From Dinoroseobacter sp039192165 (GTDB lineage: Bacteria; Pseudomonadota; Alphaproteobacteria; Rhodobacterales; Rhodobacteraceae): a stretch of 64,000 bases of DNA. The notes below the pieces were generated by a model. The model ran no database searches. It saw nothing but the letters and a program-made list of their open reading frames with translations, and was not told where the DNA came from. The stretch spans positions 3,010 to 67,009 of the forward strand of contig JBCCXD010000015.1 in NCBI GenBank assembly GCA_039192165.1. The letters run 5' to 3'. Positions 25,295 to 33,827 of the stretch are shown in pieces. Position 1 is the first letter of the stretch, and every line of letters starts with the position of its first letter. Position numbers and translations under genes: made by a program.

Positions 25295-26173
25295 ATGACC
25301 GACCCGAGTAAGAGCTACCACTACAACGTGATCCGCCGCGCCATCGACGCGATCGATGCCGCAGGTGGGACACCTTTGTCACTGGAGGACCTCGCGCAGG
25401 TCACCGGTTTGAGCCCGGCGCATCTTCAGCGTACCTTTTCTTCTTATGTTGGCGTGTCTCCGAAGCGATACCAACAGTATTTGACCTTGGATCACGCCAA
25501 GACACTCCTCTCAAGCAGCTTCACTACACTGGGAACCGCCAATGAACTCGGCCTCTCCGGAACGGGTCGTCTGCACGATCTGTTTGTGACATGGGAGGCT
25601 ATGAGCCCAGGCGAATTTGCAAGAAAGGGCGCAGGCATGACGATCCGCTGGGGTTGGTTTGAAAGTCCGTTCGGACGGGCGCTTATCATGGGCACAAGCA
25701 AAGGCATTTGCGGGATAGCCTTTGCCGCCGAAACGGGCGAGGACGCCGCGATGGAGGACATGGTGGCCCGATGGCCAAAGGCGGACTTCGTTCCGGATTC
25801 TGAAACCCTTCGCCCTTGGGCGCAGGCCGCGTTCGGCGCTGGCACCGGAGACCTTTCGAAAGCGCCCCTTGTCCTCATAGGTGCTCCGTTTCAGATTAAG
25901 GTTTGGGAAGCGCTACTGCGCATTCCCTCAGGCACAGTCACAACCTACTCTGAGATCGCAGAGGCAATTGGCGCCCCCAGAGCCGTCCGCGCCGTCGGCA
26001 CAGCGGTGGGCCGCAACCCCATCAGTTGGCTGATCCCGTGCCACCGCGCCCTTCGCAAATCCGGCGGGCTTGGAGGGTATCACTGGGGCCTTCCTGTAAA
26101 GCGCGCTATGCTCGCCCACGAGACCGCACAGCGGGCCGCGAACGAGCCCGAGGCCGCGCGGGTCTCCGCATAA
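25295..26173 (+). CDS. AraC-domain methylated-DNA--protein-cysteine methyltransferase (Ada/Ogt type)
   Basis: A 292-residue protein that repairs O6-alkylguanine by suicide transfer to cysteine. Residues about 1-95 form an AraC-type helix-turn-helix (LSLEDLAQVTGLSPAHLQRTF), the middle is the ribonuclease-H-like domain, and the C-terminal domain has the active site SWLIPCHRALRKSGG. The N-terminal metal-binding Cys4 domain of full Ada is missing, so it is the Ada-like AraC-MGMT form. A GTG one codon upstream could also be used; AAGGAG precedes it. Divergent from nth, so two repair genes share a promoter region. Confidence 0.93.
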   Translation: MTDPSKSYHYNVIRRAIDAIDAAGGTPLSLEDLAQVTGLSPAHLQRTFSSYVGVSPKRYQQYLTLDHAKTLLSSSFTTLGTANELGLSGTGRLHDLFVTWEAMSPGEFARKGAGMTIRWGWFESPFGRALIMGTSKGICGIAFAAETGEDAAMEDMVARWPKADFVPDSETLRPWAQAAFGAGTGDLSKAPLVLIGAPFQIKVWEALLRIPSGTVTTYSEIAEAIGAPRAVRAVGTAVGRNPISWLIPCHRALRKSGGLGGYHWGLPVKRAMLAHETAQRAANEPEAARVSA

Positions 26174-26266
26174 AACGGGCCGATACAACCTTTGCTATTG
26201 CATAACCACGCCCTTCAAAGGCTTATGGGCTAAAAAATCCTATCGAGCTAAGGAGGCCAAAGGCCC

Positions 26267-26896
26267 ATGTTTCTCCGAACACCAACTCTGCTGCTCGCAG
26301 CGGGCGCGTTCGCCCTTTCTGCTTGCACCGTGCCCGCCAACCGTCAGAACACGGCCACAGGAGCTGCCGCAGGCGCCGCGATCGGCGGTTTGCTTGGCGC
26401 AACGAACGATACTCAAACCGCATTGATTGGCGCAGCTCTAGGCGCTGGTGTGGGGGCAATTATCGGCGATCGTCTTGATGCGCAGGAGGCCGCGCTGCGC
26501 GAGAGCCTGAACAGCGATGAGATCTTGATCCAGAACACCGGCAGAGAACTCGTTGTGACCATGCCGCAGGACATATTGTTCGATGTGGACAGCGCAGCGC
26601 TTCAGCCAACCCTGCGCGGCGATCTTGGGCTTCTTGCCGGCAATCTCAACGAGTACCCAGACACGCAAGTGCGGGTTGTTGGCCATACGGACAATACCGG
26701 CGCCGCGTCCTACAATCTTGCGCTCTCAAAAGAGCGCGCAGCGTCCGTGGCCGGGGTCCTGAGCCAAAACGGAGTTGATACAGGGCGCGTTTTGGCAATT
26801 GGCGCCGGCGAGGATCAGCCTGTCGCCTCCAACCTAGACGAAGCAGGCCGCGCACAAAACCGGCGGGTAGAGATTGTAATTTCGCCAACTGTCTGA
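26267..26896 (+). CDS. OmpA-family lipoprotein (YiaD-like)
   Basis: A 209-residue outer-membrane lipoprotein. The leader ends in the lipobox LSAC (Cys about 20). A glycine-zipper stretch follows (AAGAAIGGLLGATND and ALGAGVGAIIGDRL, residues about 37-80). The C-terminal OmpA domain binds peptidoglycan, with FDVDSAALQP, VVGHTDNTGAASYNLALS and AQNRRVEIVI visible. A strong AAGGAGG ribosome site precedes the ATG. It anchors the outer membrane to the wall. Single gene. Confidence 0.92.
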   Translation: MFLRTPTLLLAAGAFALSACTVPANRQNTATGAAAGAAIGGLLGATNDTQTALIGAALGAGVGAIIGDRLDAQEAALRESLNSDEILIQNTGRELVVTMPQDILFDVDSAALQPTLRGDLGLLAGNLNEYPDTQVRVVGHTDNTGAASYNLALSKERAASVAGVLSQNGVDTGRVLAIGAGEDQPVASNLDEAGRAQNRRVEIVISPTV

Positions 26897-26930
26897 ACCC
26901 GTCACGCAGACGGCTTGCAAGACACCCAGG

Positions 26931-26951
26931 TTGGTCATAATCTTTGACCAA
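26931..26951. promoter_or_regulatory. inverted repeat, candidate operator of the FadR-type regulator
   Basis: TTGGTCA (26931-26937), a 7-base spacer, and TGACCAA (26945-26951) form a perfect inverted repeat just upstream of the regulator start at 26968. PdhR/FadR-type GntR proteins typically recognise TGGT/ACCA half sites, so autoregulation is plausible. It could instead be a small hairpin after the OmpA gene, but it is not GC-rich and has no U-run. Confidence 0.55.
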
Positions 26952-26967
26952 TCCGGGGGCGCAAACT

Positions 26968-27735
26968 ATGCCGTTTCAACGCATTCAGTCTGAGAAACTC
27001 TCACAATCCGTGGTGCGGCAGATCGAAAAACTGATCCTACGCGGTATCCTTCGGCCCGGAGAACGCTTGCCCGCAGAACGGGATCTTGCCGAGAAACTTG
27101 GTGTCTCGCGCCCATCTTTGCGAGAGGCACTTGCAGAACTCCAGTCCAGAGGGCTGCTCGAAACACGCAAAGGCTCCGGCGTGTTCGTCGCCGATGTCCT
27201 GGGGACAGGGTTTTCCGAGGCGCTGGTGCGGTTGTTTTCGACCCATGACGAGGCTGTTTTCGATTATCTTGCGTTCCGGAGGGATTTGGAATCCTTGGCG
27301 GCAGATCGGGCCGCGCGCCTCGGGTCCGACACGGATCTGAAAGTCGTCGACACTGTATTCAAGAAAATGGAAGCCGCGCATTCGAAGCGCAACCCGTCCG
27401 AAGAAGCCAAGCTGGATGCGGAGTTTCATCTTTCGATCGTAGAGGCGAGCCACAACGTCATTATGCTGCACATGATGCGGTCCATGTTCGAGCTTCTGCG
27501 CGAGGGCGTTTTCTACAATCGACAGATCATGTTCAAACAGCGCGCAACACGCGACCAGCTTCTTGGACAACACCGCGCAATCAATGATGCCTTGCAGGCT
27601 CGCGATGCTGAAGCCGCTCGCGCCGCAGTGGTGCTGCATTTGGATTTCGTTGAGGGCTCACTGTCGGATTGGCGCGAAATGGAGCGCAATGAAGAGATAG
27701 CGCGCCAACGGTTCGAACACGCTCAATCCCTATAA
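26968..27735 (+). CDS. GntR-family regulator, FadR/PdhR subfamily
   Basis: A 255-residue transcription regulator. The wHTH is at about residues 8-72 (LRPGERLPAERDLAEKLGVSRPSLREALAELQSRGLL), and the helical FCD domain follows with the metal-ligand pattern DAEFHLSIVEASHN and a late His pair (GQHRAIND, VVLHLDFVEG). It resembles PdhR/LldR/GlcC-like regulators of organic acid use. ATG 26968 is chosen; a TTG at 26944 lies inside the inverted repeat. A terminator follows immediately. The target genes are not in view, and the convergent atp genes are unlikely targets. Confidence 0.88.
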   Translation: MPFQRIQSEKLSQSVVRQIEKLILRGILRPGERLPAERDLAEKLGVSRPSLREALAELQSRGLLETRKGSGVFVADVLGTGFSEALVRLFSTHDEAVFDYLAFRRDLESLAADRAARLGSDTDLKVVDTVFKKMEAAHSKRNPSEEAKLDAEFHLSIVEASHNVIMLHMMRSMFELLREGVFYNRQIMFKQRATRDQLLGQHRAINDALQARDAEAARAAVVLHLDFVEGSLSDWREMERNEEIARQRFEHAQSL

Positions 27736-27764
27736 AAAAACCCGGGCTTATACCCGGGTTTTTT
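27735..27764. terminator. bidirectional rho-independent terminator
   Basis: AAAAAACCCGGG (27735-27746), loop CTTATA, and CCCGGGTTTTTT (27753-27764) form a perfect 12-base stem with A/T runs on both sides. It therefore terminates the FadR-type gene on plus and the atp operon on minus, whose last stop is at 27786. Confidence 0.92.
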
Positions 27765-27785
27765 AATCGATTGCCTTGCGCCGTT

Positions 27786-28358
27786 TCAGTGCAGGCGATC
27801 CTGAACTTCCTTTATGGCGGCTGTTGTCATCGCATCGCGGTCTGCAGCGGTGAGCTTGTCACGGATAACGTCTGCAGCAGCCGCAACAGCCACTGTTACA
27901 GCCTGGTCTTTGACCTGTTTGACAGCCGCCGCCTCAGCGGAAGCGATCTGGTCCTCTGCGGCTGCCAGACGCCGCGCGATCGACTTTTCAAGATCTATCT
28001 TGGCCTGCGCTGCAGCGGCCTCCGCATCTTCCCGCGCGGTTTTTACAATCGCGTCAGCTTGGTCTGTGACCTCAGCCTGCTTCCGCTCGTAGGATGCGAG
28101 AATGGTCTGAGCCTCTTCGCGAAGGGCCTTGGCTTCTTCCAGTTCCGCTTTGATCGCGTCAGCCCGCTTGTCGAGCATACCGTTGATCAACCCCGGGACC
28201 TTGAAGTAGGCGAGGATCCCGATGAACAGAATGAACGCGATCAGGACGATGAAGTCCGTGTTAGCGAGCGAAAAGAATGGACCCTTGGCTGCGAAGGCGG
28301 GCGATGTTCCGAGAACAGATACCGATAGGGTAAGAGTTAGAAATCGCATCCCGCTCAT
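27786..28358 (-). CDS. atpF: ATP synthase F0 subunit b
   Basis: Peripheral stalk subunit of 190 residues. It has an N-terminal membrane helix (DFIVLIAFILFIGILAYF, about residues 34-52) preceded by a signal-like stretch (SVSVLGTSPAFA), then a long charged helix (about 60-185) for the coiled-coil stator. It overlaps the b' gene by 4 bases (ATGA). An internal ATG at 28349 is also possible. Last gene of the F0 operon. Confidence 0.95.
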   Translation of the reverse strand: MSGMRFLTLTLSVSVLGTSPAFAAKGPFFSLANTDFIVLIAFILFIGILAYFKVPGLINGMLDKRADAIKAELEEAKALREEAQTILASYERKQAEVTDQADAIVKTAREDAEAAAAQAKIDLEKSIARRLAAAEDQIASAEAAAVKQVKDQAVTVAVAAAADVIRDKLTAADRDAMTTAAIKEVQDRLH

Positions 28359-28879
28359 CCTTTCAGTCGGTCGGAAACCGCCGCCTTTACGTCAGCGCCG
28401 GATGCCTGAGGAAGCAGAGCAGCGACCAGCGCCTCTGCGGTCTCGTTGGCGACTTCCGTCACGCTCTGCATTGCGTTTTCACGGATCTCTGAGATCGCCT
28501 TTTCGGACTCGGCGGCCTTGGCTGCGATCTCGGCATCAGCTTTGGCGGTAGCATCATCCAGCTCGTTCTGAATTTCAGCTTTCGCTTCTGCAACAATCTT
28601 TTGAGCTTCGGCCCGTGCCTCAGCAAGCGCTCTGTTGTATGCCTCTTCGGCCTCAACGGCTTTGAGCTTCAGTTCTTCGGCAGCGGCCAGATCGTTGGTG
28701 ATCGTGCCGGAGCGTTCCGCAAGAACGGATGCAATACGTGGCAAAGCCACCTTGTTGAGCACGAGGTAGATGACGACCAGCGTCACCACGAGCCAGAAGA
28801 TCTGGTTCGGGAATGTCGAAAAATCGAGCTGCGGCATACCCGGTGCGGATGCTGCGGCGTCTGTTGCCTCTGTTGCCAT
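28355..28879 (-). CDS. atpG: ATP synthase F0 subunit b'
   Basis: Second peripheral stalk subunit of 174 residues, as found in photosynthetic bacteria and many alphaproteobacteria. The membrane helix is FWLVVTLVVIYLVLNKVALP (about 28-47), followed by a long Ala/Glu-rich helix. It dimerises with the b subunit encoded by the overlapping next gene. ATG 28879 follows AAGGAGG. The gap to atpE is 76 bases. The symbol varies between databases (atpF2, atpX). Confidence 0.93.
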   Translation of the reverse strand: MATEATDAAASAPGMPQLDFSTFPNQIFWLVVTLVVIYLVLNKVALPRIASVLAERSGTITNDLAAAEELKLKAVEAEEAYNRALAEARAEAQKIVAEAKAEIQNELDDATAKADAEIAAKAAESEKAISEIRENAMQSVTEVANETAEALVAALLPQASGADVKAAVSDRLKG

Positions 28880-28955
28880 GTTTCCCTCCTTGGCCTTCGG
28901 TCACATCGGACCGGCCCAACGGGCCAGCCCGACCGTAAGGATCGAAGAAAGGTGC

Positions 28956-29192
28956 TTAGACGGCGAACATCAGCAGCAGAGCGACGAGGAATGCGAAGAT
29001 CCCCAGCGCTTCTGCGAACGCGATGCCGATGAAGAGCGTCGCAGTCTGACCGGCAGCGGCAGACGGGTTACGCAGAGCACCTGCGAGGAAGTTGCCTGCC
29101 ACGTGGCCCACACCGATAGCGGCGGCACCAGAACCGATTGCTGCGAGGCCTGCGCCGATGAACTGGCCGAGTTGTGCGATATCGCCTTCCAT
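28956..29192 (-). CDS. atpE: ATP synthase F0 subunit c
   Basis: Proton-carrying ring subunit of 78 residues. Two membrane hairpin helices with the conserved polar loop ALRNPSAAAGQ are visible, and the essential carboxylate is E61 in GIAFAEALGIF. The Gly/Ala pattern GAGLAAIGSGAAAIGVG is that of the inner helix. A strong AGGAGA site lies upstream. No sodium-type ligand pattern was noticed; a proton-driven enzyme is expected. Confidence 0.97.
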   Translation of the reverse strand: MEGDIAQLGQFIGAGLAAIGSGAAAIGVGHVAGNFLAGALRNPSAAAGQTATLFIGIAFAEALGIFAFLVALLLMFAV

Positions 29193-29259
29193 GATCGTTT
29201 CTCCTTACGATGGAATTGGAATTTTGGGATCGATCGGAGCGCCTGCCCCGCCCGAGTGA

Positions 29260-30012
29260 TTAGTGATGCGGGTGCAGTGCGTCCTTCAGATACACGCATG
29301 TTAGAATGGTAAAGACGTAGGCCTGGATCGCGGACACGAGCACTTCGAGCCCATAGATCGCCACAACCCCGAGGATGGCGATCGGTGCAACCGCGCCGAC
29401 CTGCGCAAAGCCTGCGAACACTTTCAGAACCGCGTGACCGGCCATCATGTTGCCTGCCAGACGAATGGAATGGCTGACCGGGCGCACGAAGTAGGAAATC
29501 ACCTCGATGATCGCGAGGATCGGGCGAAGTGCAAGCGGTGCCGAAGACACCCAGAAGAGGCTCAGGAAGCCCGCACCGTTCTTAACAAACCCGATGATCG
29601 TCACGGTGAAGAAAACAGCAAAGGCCATGATCGCGGTAACCGCGATGTGCGAAGTGGTTGTGAAACTCATCGGGATCAGCCCGAGAAAATTCGCGAAGAT
29701 GATGAACAGGAACAGCGTGAAAATGTAGGGGAAGTACTTCAAGCCATCCTTGCCGACGACATCCTCCACCATCTTGTAAACGAACCCGTAGGCGAGTTCC
29801 GCTATCGACTGCGCGCGCGTCGGGATGATCGCGCGGCCGCGTGTTCCGACAACCAGAAGCAAGGTGATTGCGCCAATCGCCAGTGCCATCCATAGCGTCA
29901 CATTGGTGATCGTGTAAAAGTGGACCGGGTCACCCGCCTCACCGAACAACGGCTTGACGATAAACTGATCCATCGGATGGAACTCTAGCTTGCCGCTCTC
30001 ATCGGTCGCCAC
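29260..30012 (-). CDS. atpB: ATP synthase F0 subunit a
   Basis: Stator membrane subunit of 250 residues that forms the proton half-channels. The essential Arg is R184 in SHSIRLAGNMMAGH, and the region ANFLGLIPMSFTTTSH and the C-terminal ISAIQAYVFTILTCVYLKDAL-like helix (VLVSAIQAYVFTILTCVYL) are standard. It starts 3 bases after the atpI stop. Confidence 0.97.
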   Translation of the reverse strand: MATDESGKLEFHPMDQFIVKPLFGEAGDPVHFYTITNVTLWMALAIGAITLLLVVGTRGRAIIPTRAQSIAELAYGFVYKMVEDVVGKDGLKYFPYIFTLFLFIIFANFLGLIPMSFTTTSHIAVTAIMAFAVFFTVTIIGFVKNGAGFLSLFWVSSAPLALRPILAIIEVISYFVRPVSHSIRLAGNMMAGHAVLKVFAGFAQVGAVAPIAILGVVAIYGLEVLVSAIQAYVFTILTCVYLKDALHPHH

Positions 30013-30015
30013 GGT

Positions 30016-30348
30016 CTATTCCCCTTCACGCTCGGCAGGCTCACCTGCCTTGATCCGATCTTCCTGAAGCTCGCGCGCGGTTCCGATCATCGTTTTGACG
30101 CCCGCGATGAAGCCCAGCAATGTAAACAGCACGAGGAAAATCGGTTTTGTGCCAAACACTGCGTCCAGCCCGACCCCTATGCCAAAGCCGATCCCGAGAC
30201 CGGCCACAAGTTCGACCACCATGCGCCACGCGTGCTGCGCGAGGCTGTAGTGTTCTTCCTTCGGGGGGGCGGGTGCCTGAGCGTCTTTGAGCGCGTCAAT
30301 GCGCGCCTCGAGCGCCTTTAGCTTTTCGCGATGCGGATCCTCCGCCAC
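30016..30348 (-). CDS. atpI: AtpI-type F0F1 ATP synthase assembly protein
   Basis: A 110-residue protein with two membrane helices (about 48-68 and 72-92: VELVAGLGIGFGIGVGLDAVFG, in part, then PIFLVLFTLLGFIAGVKTM) after a charged N-terminus. This is the AtpI/Q-type protein that helps c-ring assembly and may aid Mg2+ supply. The start is GTG 30348, preceded by GGAGGGG. First gene of the F0 operon. Confidence 0.92.
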   Translation of the reverse strand: MAEDPHREKLKALEARIDALKDAQAPAPPKEEHYSLAQHAWRMVVELVAGLGIGFGIGVGLDAVFGTKPIFLVLFTLLGFIAGVKTMIGTARELQEDRIKAGEPAEREGE

Positions 30349-30378
30349 GGCAAAAGCCCCTCCAATGGATTTGCGCGC

Positions 30379-30407
30379 ACGCTAGGAGGAGCCAAGCGCA
30401 GAGTCAA
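30379..30407 (-). promoter_or_regulatory. predicted promoter of the atp F0 operon
   Basis: On the minus strand TTGACT (30407-30402), a 17-base spacer, and TAGCGT (30384-30379) end about 30 bases before the atpI GTG. An A/T-rich block (30434-30460) upstream could act as an UP element. The -10 is weak, as is common in alphaproteobacteria. Confidence 0.45.
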
Positions 30408-30651
30408 CGCGTGGAAGCGACATTTCAAGAAGCCCTAAACTACTGTTTAAAATATATAAAAACCCGGTGCGACAGACTGCGCATAGGTTTGCCGGAGCAT
30501 CGAAGGCCCATTTCTTTAAGCATCGCTTATTCAACCAATTGGTTGATCTTGGGAAACATGGTGCCCGCTCGTTTTCAGGTGCGTGCCCAAAATCGGTCGC
30601 AAAGACCAGTATTGTGCAGGATCAGGATGTACGTGTCAGGCAAACAGAGCA
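30408..30651. other. rest of the divergent gap between atpI and the hypothetical membrane gene
   Basis: About 245 bases with an A/T-rich segment (TGTTTAAAATATATAAAAA around 30444-30462) unusual for this GC-rich region, which may serve either direction. No gene is recognised. The in-frame extension of the next gene to 30583 has a poor start and is not counted. Confidence 0.45.
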
Positions 30652-31632
30652 ATGATGGAATTTCCCATTTCTCGCGCGGGCAAAGCGCTCATCGTTTTAG
30701 CAGGATTGTGCATCCCGCTGTTCCTACCAATCGGTGATGCCGTCGTAAGCCTGCTTTTCTGGTCTGTGGTCGGCATGCCAGTGGCGATCTTTTTGGTCGC
30801 GGTACCGCTCATCGTTTTCTGTGGCGGGGCCGGTTGGGCCAGCTCCGCCTTGGCGAAATCGCTCGGCATGCCCAGTACCGGTGCGTTTTGCCTTGGCCTC
30901 CTGATCGGCGTCGCGCCGCTGACTCTTCCGGTGCTGGTCCTGAACCCCACCATCGAGCGCGACCTTGCGCGCGTTTTGGAAAAGGACGTTGCATGGCCGA
31001 AGACTCTACCAGAGGCAGACCACCTCGCGCTTGCCCACCAACGCACGGAAGCAACAAGAGTCGGAGACGCGCGCTGCGATGCTCTGTGCACGGAACTTTT
31101 GGTCTATGCCCACGTACCCGATCTGATCGTCGCGCGCCTTCCGGCACTTTTCGATTTGTCCGACACCACGCCCGCCACTCGGTTTCAGTTACGCGCAAGC
31201 AGCGCCTGCGCAGACCTGCGCGATGTCGCTCAGTTAGCCCCCCAGGACCCCAAGGATCTGCGGCATACTTTCCGCTTCTGTATCGAGGCGATCCCCACCA
31301 CATTGGCTGAGGCGGACCTTGTTTTGGTCGAAGGCAAAAAGACTTCAAAAACGCCCAATTCAGGTCTTGCCGAAAGAGACGCGCCCGGCATTTCCTCAAT
31401 TCAGCGAAGAAGCGTTTTGCAGCGTAAAGCTTCGGGATTGCAGATCGTGGGACAGCAGAGCTGGGTGTCTTACCGCACCTTTGCCCGTTTGCCCTATGGT
31501 GTCGATCTGCAAAGCACATCCGATGGAAGCTTTTCGGTTCATGCGCGTTTGCCAACCATGCAACACACCTATGCGCCTTCGAAACTCGAACAGGACTGGA
31601 TTCGCGCAATGCTCGGGCTTGGCCCGTCTTGA
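30652..31632 (+). CDS. hypothetical membrane-anchored protein
   Basis: A 326-residue protein that I do not recognise. Three hydrophobic segments lie near the N-terminus (about residues 11-25, 30-60 and 75-100), followed by a soluble domain of about 220 residues with paired cysteines (DARCDALCTELLVYAHVPD; SACADL; FRFC). A Cys-rich lumenal domain could be periplasmic. ATG ATG at 30652/30655 has a weak ribosome site. No operon partner is tightly linked; the ArsR gene is 30 bases downstream. Confidence 0.6.
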   Translation: MMEFPISRAGKALIVLAGLCIPLFLPIGDAVVSLLFWSVVGMPVAIFLVAVPLIVFCGGAGWASSALAKSLGMPSTGAFCLGLLIGVAPLTLPVLVLNPTIERDLARVLEKDVAWPKTLPEADHLALAHQRTEATRVGDARCDALCTELLVYAHVPDLIVARLPALFDLSDTTPATRFQLRASSACADLRDVAQLAPQDPKDLRHTFRFCIEAIPTTLAEADLVLVEGKKTSKTPNSGLAERDAPGISSIQRRSVLQRKASGLQIVGQQSWVSYRTFARLPYGVDLQSTSDGSFSVHARLPTMQHTYAPSKLEQDWIRAMLGLGPS

Positions 31633-31662
31633 CCGAAAGCGCCATGACGCCTAGGGGCAGAT

Positions 31663-31998
31663 ATGTCGAACACGCTCGATACAGTCTTTTCTGCCCTCGC
31701 CGACCCGACCCGGCGCGCCATTCTCGTGATGCTGCTGGAGGACGACATGGCAGTGACTGATGTCGCGGAACCTTTCGAGATGTCGCTTGCTGCCGTGTCC
31801 AAGCATCTGACAATCCTCACCCGTGCCGGCCTCATCAGCCAGGAAAAGAGGGGACGTGTAAAATGGTGCAAGCTGGAGCCCGACGCGCTGCGCGATGCCT
31901 CGATCTGGATGCAGAGCTTTGGGCAGTTCGAGGCCGTGAACCTTGATGCGTTCGAGCGGTTTCTGGAAACAGAACTGCATGACCAGGGCGACGCCTAG
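31663..31998 (+). CDS. ArsR/SmtB-family transcription regulator
   Basis: A 111-residue winged-helix regulator. The recognition part reads FSALADPTRRAILVMLLEDDMAVTDVAEPF, then MSLAAVSKHLTILTRAGLISQEKRGR. No metal-binding Cys cluster is seen, so it belongs to the non-metal ArsR group often paired with SRPBCC/AHSA1 proteins, though none is adjacent here. It converges with and overlaps the DMT transporter gene by 4 bases (CTAG). Confidence 0.88.
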   Translation: MSNTLDTVFSALADPTRRAILVMLLEDDMAVTDVAEPFEMSLAAVSKHLTILTRAGLISQEKRGRVKWCKLEPDALRDASIWMQSFGQFEAVNLDAFERFLETELHDQGDA

Positions 31999-32900
31999 CC
32001 CTCCGGCTTCAGCAAAAGCAGCAGAGCGATTGCAGTCAGAGCCACGCCGCCCAGCAATGGCAGAGACGGGGCCGCTGCGCCCAAGCCGACTTCCCAAACA
32101 ATTACCCAGCTTGGTACCAAATAGGTGTAGGCCATCACTTTCGCCGCCGGCAGACGAAGCGTCGCAACTTGAAGTAACACGAATGTCGCGGCGCTCGCAC
32201 CAAACGCCAGGTACAGCAACGTCACCCAAACCATAGGACGCAGACCCTGCCAGTCGGTCGCCGCCAGGTCGCGCGCCCCATAAACAACCAGCGTCAGGGT
32301 GCCCGCCAAAACACTTCCGAAAGTGAAGGCCACGATCTGTTCCCCGCGGTTCCAAGCGCGGGACAGGGGCGCATACAAGGCATGGGCCACGCAGCCCCAA
32401 AAAAACACAGCCTCGCCACGGCCAATCTGGAAAGACAGAAATGCGGTCCAGGAGGCATCAAAGATCACCCAGAGCGCGCCGACCGCGCCGACCAGCAAAG
32501 CAAGCGCCATACGCGGCGTCGTGACCTGCCGCAAAAGCAACCAGCCAAATCCAGCACTCAGCACCGGCGTAAACGTGAAGACCGCTGCCGTTGAAACAGG
32601 GCTTGCGGTTTTCAAACCTTCGAACATCAGAACGAAGTAGCTTGAGAACAGTGCGCCAAGGCCGACATAACGCCAGGGCGCGTCCAGCATCTCGCGCGAA
32701 AACGCGCGCATTGCGGCGGCAACCGCTCCGATCGCGCATCCAGCAAGTGCAAAGCGCAGAGCTGCCAGCGCAACGGGTGAAATCTCATTTGCAATGCGAC
32801 CACCGAGCGCGAAAGATCCTGCCACTAAAGCCGAGAACACCAGCATTGCGAGATGTCCCTCGCGCGCTTTCGAGGATGGACGATGCCCGCGCGACGTCAT
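31995..32900 (-). CDS. EamA/DMT-superfamily transporter
   Basis: A 301-residue inner-membrane exporter with about ten membrane helices arranged as two EamA repeats (first from LVFSALVAGSFALGGRIANE; second from EAVFFWGCVAHALYAPLSRAW). DMT proteins export metabolites or drugs. ATG 32900 overlaps the LysR stop (ATGA), so it is co-transcribed with the LysR regulator, and the longer frame to 33002 is rejected. Substrate unknown. Confidence 0.88.
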   Translation of the reverse strand: MTSRGHRPSSKAREGHLAMLVFSALVAGSFALGGRIANEISPVALAALRFALAGCAIGAVAAAMRAFSREMLDAPWRYVGLGALFSSYFVLMFEGLKTASPVSTAAVFTFTPVLSAGFGWLLLRQVTTPRMALALLVGAVGALWVIFDASWTAFLSFQIGRGEAVFFWGCVAHALYAPLSRAWNRGEQIVAFTFGSVLAGTLTLVVYGARDLAATDWQGLRPMVWVTLLYLAFGASAATFVLLQVATLRLPAAKVMAYTYLVPSWVIVWEVGLGAAAPSLPLLGGVALTAIALLLLLKPEG

Positions 32901-33778
32901 GGCCAGTGCTTGGCCTGCTCCTTCAGATAGGTGGTAAAGCTCTGCACTTTCGCAGTTCGGTGCAAGTCGACATGTGTGATTAACCAGATCCGCGACGCCC
33001 ATTCGTCAAGCGGGTCGCTCAGCGGCACCAGATGCTCATGCTGGGAGGCCTGCCATGCGGTCAAGAAACCAGCTCCGACACCACTGATGATCGCGTCACC
33101 CGCGGCTCGAATGTCTGAGGCGCGATAAACGATCTGTTCCTGCGGAACATTCTCCTGCATCCAGATCGAAAACGGAGCGCGAGGGTTGTCATCCGCATAC
33201 CCTACAAGGCGGTGTCCCTCGAAATCACCCGATGGGTCGATCGGCCCATGTTTCTTGAGGTATTCCTGCGAACCATAGAACATAACAGTTTGGGTTTTCA
33301 GCGCCTGAACCACATTGTCCGGGTCTTCCGGCTTGTTCCCGGCCCTGATGGCGACATGCGCTTCGCCATACTCCAACCGAAAGACCCGCGTGTCGGTGAG
33401 AAACTTCACCATCAGATCGTCGTTTTCAGCCTGAAACCCTGCTATCACCGGTGCCAGCAAAGGTGAGAATACCTCAAGCGACGTGATAATCAGCTCTCCT
33501 GTGACCTTCGCTCCGTGCCCGTGCAGACGTCCGGAAAGCTGATCAAACTGATCGGCGGTCACCTTGGCGACTTGCAACAGATCCTGACCTGCATCCGTGG
33601 CAGTGTATCCCCGCGCATGGCGCTGAAACAACTTCACGCCGAGCCGCCCTTCCAGACTGTCGATATGGCGAATGACGGTCGCGTGGTGCACCCCGAGAAC
33701 ATCCGCTGCCCCGCTCACCGTCCCCAGTCGCGCAACCTGATAGGCGGTCCGTATTTCGTCCCAGTTCTCTATCGGCAT
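32897..33778 (-). CDS. LysR-family transcription regulator
   Basis: A 293-residue regulator. The N-terminal HTH is at about residues 8-60 (VARLGTVSGAADVLGVHHATVIRHIDSLEGRLGVKLFQR) and the C-terminal periplasmic-binding-like effector domain follows. The HTH resembles the subgroup with VHHATVxRHI. It is divergent from azoR across palindromes and overlaps the DMT exporter, so it may control both. Confidence 0.9.
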   Translation of the reverse strand: MPIENWDEIRTAYQVARLGTVSGAADVLGVHHATVIRHIDSLEGRLGVKLFQRHARGYTATDAGQDLLQVAKVTADQFDQLSGRLHGHGAKVTGELIITSLEVFSPLLAPVIAGFQAENDDLMVKFLTDTRVFRLEYGEAHVAIRAGNKPEDPDNVVQALKTQTVMFYGSQEYLKKHGPIDPSGDFEGHRLVGYADDNPRAPFSIWMQENVPQEQIVYRASDIRAAGDAIISGVGAGFLTAWQASQHEHLVPLSDPLDEWASRIWLITHVDLHRTAKVQSFTTYLKEQAKHWP

Positions 33779-33793
33779 TTATGTGCATCCATC

Positions 33794-33827
33794 AACAAAT
33801 TTTGTTCGATATTCTCAGTTGTGTGAG
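33794..33827. promoter_or_regulatory. LysR-type operator candidates in the lysR-azoR gap
   Basis: Two inverted repeats lie in the 117-base divergent gap: AACAAATTTTGTT (33794-33806, perfect around a central base) and CTCA-N6-TGAG (33814-33827). LysR proteins usually bind such interrupted palindromes near divergent targets. Which one is the primary site cannot be decided here. Confidence 0.5.

Noticed and set aside
30809..31813. A 334-residue minus-strand open frame across the hypothetical membrane gene
   Set aside because: It is highly Arg-rich and low in hydrophobic patterning. The plus frame has membrane helices and better composition, although the hypothetical itself is only moderately supported.
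31995..31998. Four-base CTAG overlap of convergent arsR and EamA stops as a regulatory device
   Set aside because: Short convergent overlaps are common in compact genomes, and no further signal supports a special role.
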